Shown here: positions 31,338-33,326 of the stretch, piece by piece
How the letters are laid out: the number at the start of each line of letters is the position of its first letter
Position numbering within the stretch: the first letter of the stretch is position 1
Position numbers and translations under genes: made by a program
Assembly (NCBI GenBank): GCA_001770015.1
Contig: MEQB01000047.1
Location: 1-33,326, forward strand
DNA from: Bdellovibrionales bacterium RIFOXYC1_FULL_37_79
Lineage (GTDB): Bacteria > Bdellovibrionota > Bacteriovoracia > Bacteriovoracales > Bacteriovoracaceae
Direction: 5' to 3'
Length of the DNA: 33,326 bases
The notes under the pieces: model-generated
The model's database searches: none
The model's input: only the letters and a program-made list of their open reading frames with translations
Told to the model about the DNA's origin: nothing

Positions 31338-32309
31338 CTAAATATAAACGATCCCCTCGTCTTTACTTCTGCCTTTTTTATCCAGGCCCATAAATCTTTT
31401 ATAGGTAAGTCCCAACGACTCTTCCACTGTAGGCATTTTTATATTTAAAAAATTTTCTATATTCATAATATCCATCTTGAAAAAGATGTCTCCCCCTTCC
31501 CATGAACTCGTTGAGGAACTCATAATTGGAAAAACCCAATTCCCCTTGGCCAGATTGCGATCCAGTTGATGAAACACTTTACAATAAATTTTAGCAAAAT
31601 CGTATACTGTATAATAATCCTTGGAGCTCACTTGAAAAAGTCGGTTAATGGCCTGTTTGTCTATGGCCAGTTTAATAACCATTCCAAGATAATATGGATC
31701 TAGGTAACCATGATGTACCTTATTGTCACAAACCATTTGCTCTCCTAACTCATTTTTTTCTTGAATAACCTCCAGTAACGTTTTCTGTCTAGCCGCCACA
31801 CTTCGTCCATACATCATGGAACATCTGAAAATTAAATAATTGAGTGAGGTTCTTTGAATAAAAAACTCTGCCGAGGCCTTAGTTTTACCAAGTACCGTTA
31901 AAGAATCAGGTATATCGGATTCAATATATTCCTTATCAACCCCACCAAATACATAAGAGCTGGATATATAAATAACTTGCGCCTTATATCTCTGACAATG
32001 TTCTGCCACATTAAAAAGTCCCAACGCATTGAGGGTCTCTGCATAATCTGGCGCTTTGGAACACTCATAAACGGACGATAACCCAATTGCATAAATAACA
32101 TAATCTGGTTTAAAGGTAAAAATCGCCAATTGAACTTGCTCTTTGACCATGACATCACATTTGATGGTTCGCACTCCCTTCACATAAGTTCGATGCTGAT
32201 GATAAGTCCCAATCACCCTGTAATAATTAGAAAAAAATTCAGCCAAAGCCGAACCCACCATGGAAGAAACCCCAAAAATCATAATCGTTTTAAATTTATT
32301 ATCTGACAT
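31338..32309 (-). CDS. RmlD/epimerase-like NAD(P)-binding protein lacking the catalytic tyrosine
   Basis: Extended short-chain dehydrogenase of the dTDP-4-dehydrorhamnose reductase (RmlD) type: Rossmann motif IFGVSSMVGSAL (11-22), PDYVIYAIGLSSVYEC, VIYISSSYVFGG (112-123) and ESDIPDSLTVLGKTKASAEF. In active enzymes the last motif is Y-x-x-x-K; here Leu140 replaces Tyr while Lys144 remains. The later part (FRCSMMYGRS, NKVHHGYLDPYYLGMVIKLA) fits the family. It may bind a nucleotide-sugar or cofactor without the usual reduction. It lies downstream of flagellin on the same strand but after a terminator. There is no ribosome site at the ATG; TATAAT sits 7 nt upstream. Confidence 0.82.
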   Translation of the reverse strand: MSDNKFKTIMIFGVSSMVGSALAEFFSNYYRVIGTYHQHRTYVKGVRTIKCDVMVKEQVQLAIFTFKPDYVIYAIGLSSVYECSKAPDYAETLNALGLFNVAEHCQRYKAQVIYISSSYVFGGVDKEYIESDIPDSLTVLGKTKASAEFFIQRTSLNYLIFRCSMMYGRSVAARQKTLLEVIQEKNELGEQMVCDNKVHHGYLDPYYLGMVIKLAIDKQAINRLFQVSSKDYYTVYDFAKIYCKVFHQLDRNLAKGNWVFPIMSSSTSSWEGGDIFFKMDIMNIENFLNIKMPTVEESLGLTYKRFMGLDKKGRSKDEGIVYI

Positions 32310-32316
32310 AAGTATT

Positions 32317-32344
32317 ATTATATTTTAGAAACAGCAAATACCAA
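32317..32344 (-). promoter_or_regulatory. candidate promoter giving a leaderless RmlD-like mRNA
   Basis: On the minus strand: -35 TTGGTA (32344-32339), 16-nt spacer, -10 TATAAT (32322-32317). The predicted start, near 32310, is 1 nt before the ATG, and no ribosome site is present. Confidence 0.45.
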
Positions 32345-32363
32345 GACTTATTATGAAGAAAAT

Positions 32364-32395
32364 AAAAAACCCTTGCTTCATCCGAAGCAAGGGTT
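32364..32395 (-). terminator. intrinsic terminator of the flagellin gene
   Basis: AACCCTTGCTTC (32368-32379) pairs with GAAGCAAGGGTT (32384-32395), a perfect 12-bp stem with a 4-nt loop; the As at 32364-32369 give a T tract on the minus strand. It lies about 20 nt after the flagellin stop codon. Confidence 0.9.
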
Positions 32396-32415
32396 ACACT
32401 GGTTATCTTACTTTT

Positions 32416-33249
32416 TTAGTCTAATAATTTTAAAGCTACTTTCGGAAAACTATTGGCATTACTTAAAACAGACACCCCAGATTGCATCAAAATGTTATTT
32501 CTAGTGAGATCTGCTGTCGCTTGGGCCACATCCACGTCCCTAATTCTCGAATTTGCCGCCGACAGATTCTCATCAGTAATAGCAGTTGTATTAAGTACTG
32601 ATGTAAGTCTATTTTGTACTGCCCCCAGTTCCGCACGAACACCGTTAACTTGCACCAAAGCATCATCCAATTTCTTAAGTGATGTTTGGGCACCAATTTT
32701 TGTCGCAACTGATTCTTCAGACAAACCCAAAGATCCAAGCGTGGCATCCGATTTAGCAGCATCATAGCGCAGCCGATCCAACATTGGGTCATTATGAATT
32801 CCAATTTGAAACTCAAGATTACCCCCTGTACCGTCCAACAATTTAGTACCGTTGAACTCAGTCGACTGGGCAATTCTATCAAGCTCTTCTTTAATTTGCT
32901 GGAACTCAATATTAGCAAATGCTCTTTCCGCATCACCAACAGTGTCGGAAGCAGCCTGTATCGAGAGTTCCCTGAGCCTGATAATGATGTTTGAAACTTC
33001 ATTCAATCCACCTTCTGCCGTTTGCACCAGCGAAATAGCATCACCTGCATTTCTTCTGGCCTGTCTAATTCCTCTAATTTGCGCCTTCAAATTCTCGCTT
33101 ATTGCCAATCCTGCTGCATCATCACCCGCTTTTGTTATACGCTCACCTGAAGACAAAGCTCTCAAGTTTTGATTCATTGATCTGGTCGTATTACTAAGCG
33201 ATCGTTGAGCTGCCAAGGACGGAATATTTGTATTTATTCTTAAACCCAT
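32416..33249 (-). CDS. fliC: flagellin
   Basis: 277 residues, matching Bdellovibrio-type flagellins. The N-terminal D0/D1 region is conserved (MGLRINTNIPSLAAQRSL, LSSGERITKAGDDAAGLAIS, AGDAISLVQTAEGGLNEVSN), as is the C-terminal part (RAELGAVQNRLTSVLNT, SRIRDVDVAQATADLTRN, NILMQSGVSVLSNAN). The variable middle is almost absent. The last residues are SFPKVALKLLD where many flagellins have QQPQLALKLL. It polymerises into the filament after export. The ribosome site is AAGGAG at 7 nt. A five-codon open frame with its own AGGAGG site precedes it. Confidence 0.96.
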   Translation of the reverse strand: MGLRINTNIPSLAAQRSLSNTTRSMNQNLRALSSGERITKAGDDAAGLAISENLKAQIRGIRQARRNAGDAISLVQTAEGGLNEVSNIIIRLRELSIQAASDTVGDAERAFANIEFQQIKEELDRIAQSTEFNGTKLLDGTGGNLEFQIGIHNDPMLDRLRYDAAKSDATLGSLGLSEESVATKIGAQTSLKKLDDALVQVNGVRAELGAVQNRLTSVLNTTAITDENLSAANSRIRDVDVAQATADLTRNNILMQSGVSVLSNANSFPKVALKLLD

Positions 33250-33251
33250 AT

Positions 33252-33269
33252 TTAATCTCCTTTACACAT
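33252..33269 (-). CDS. possible five-codon leader ORF before flagellin
   Basis: On the minus strand AGGAGG (33281-33276) lies 6 nt before ATG-TGT-AAA-GGA-GAT-TAA (peptide MCKGD). Its end covers the ribosome site of flagellin, and its stop codon is 2 nt from the flagellin ATG. It may be a translational leader or simply a second ribosome site. Confidence 0.35.
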   Translation of the reverse strand: MCKGD

Positions 33270-33326
33270 AATAAACCTCCTGTTTTGTTATAAAGACTTC
33301 ATGTCTTACAAATTTTGTTAATCGTT

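Noticed and set aside
1-33326. tRNA, rRNA, CRISPR, insertion sequence or integrase
   Set aside because: No cloverleaf with a T-loop, no regular direct repeats with spacers and no transposase or integrase motifs were seen on reading through both strands.

Overview
The window reads as chromosome from a low-GC, flagellated Gram-negative bacterium of the Bdellovibrio/Bacteriovorax type (Bdellovibrionota). The evidence is a ~277-residue flagellin with conserved ends and almost no variable middle, a TIGR02147-family regulator, a tight-adherence (Tad/Flp) pilus locus, a large AsmA-like protein and many small secreted proteins of unknown function. This placement is inference from gene content; no rRNA is present to confirm it. 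Coding density is high. I see no tRNA, CRISPR array, transposase or prophage.

Layout. 1-92: C-terminal tail of a protein that starts before the window. 180-5083: a cyclophilin lipoprotein, a tryptophanase preceded by an unknown one-pass membrane protein (both minus strand), then a plus-strand pair made of a coiled-coil protein and a short FliG-like protein, and a cyclic-nucleotide-binding-domain protein. 5098-12985 (minus): asmA-like gene, pcrA/uvrD helicase, glmS and glmU; glmU-glmS-pcrA are packed with 0-2 nt gaps and look like one transcript joining amino-sugar synthesis to a DNA helicase. 13219-15645 (plus): lon protease, then a single-domain response regulator and a small membrane protein. 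16690-19150 (minus): two tiny secreted proteins and a short YD-repeat (RHS-like) protein.

19252-27412 (minus) is the Tad/Flp pilus locus. In transcription order it holds a major Flp pilin with its own strong promoter and terminator, a second Flp-like pilin, a CpaA prepilin peptidase, three more prepilin-like proteins (TadE/F type), CpaB, a CpaC/RcpA secretin with a long acidic N-terminal region, one polypeptide that fuses a CpaE/TadZ-type ParA ATPase to the CpaF/TadA secretion ATPase, and TadB. No tadC, tadD or tadG is visible. The peptidase would process the five G-Q-x-x-x-E-[Y/F] prepilins, the fused ATPase and TadB would drive assembly at the inner membrane, and CpaB/CpaC would form the outer-membrane exit.

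Divergent from the flp promoter is an unannotated RNA gene that I identify as 6S RNA (ssrS), with an extended -10 promoter. 27978-31233 (plus) holds an unknown soluble protein and a two-gene unit: a secreted protein with a HExxH motif and a beta-helix-like C-terminal half, followed 10 nt later by a TIGR02147 regulator. 31338-33249 (minus) holds an RmlD-like reductase that lacks the catalytic tyrosine, and flagellin.

The most interesting items are the CpaE-CpaF fusion in a tadC-less locus, the FliG-like protein paired with a coiled-coil protein, the HExxH/beta-helix plus TIGR02147 unit with a palindrome at its presumed start of transcription, a near-consensus sigma-54 promoter in front of a 67-residue secreted protein, and the 6S RNA.
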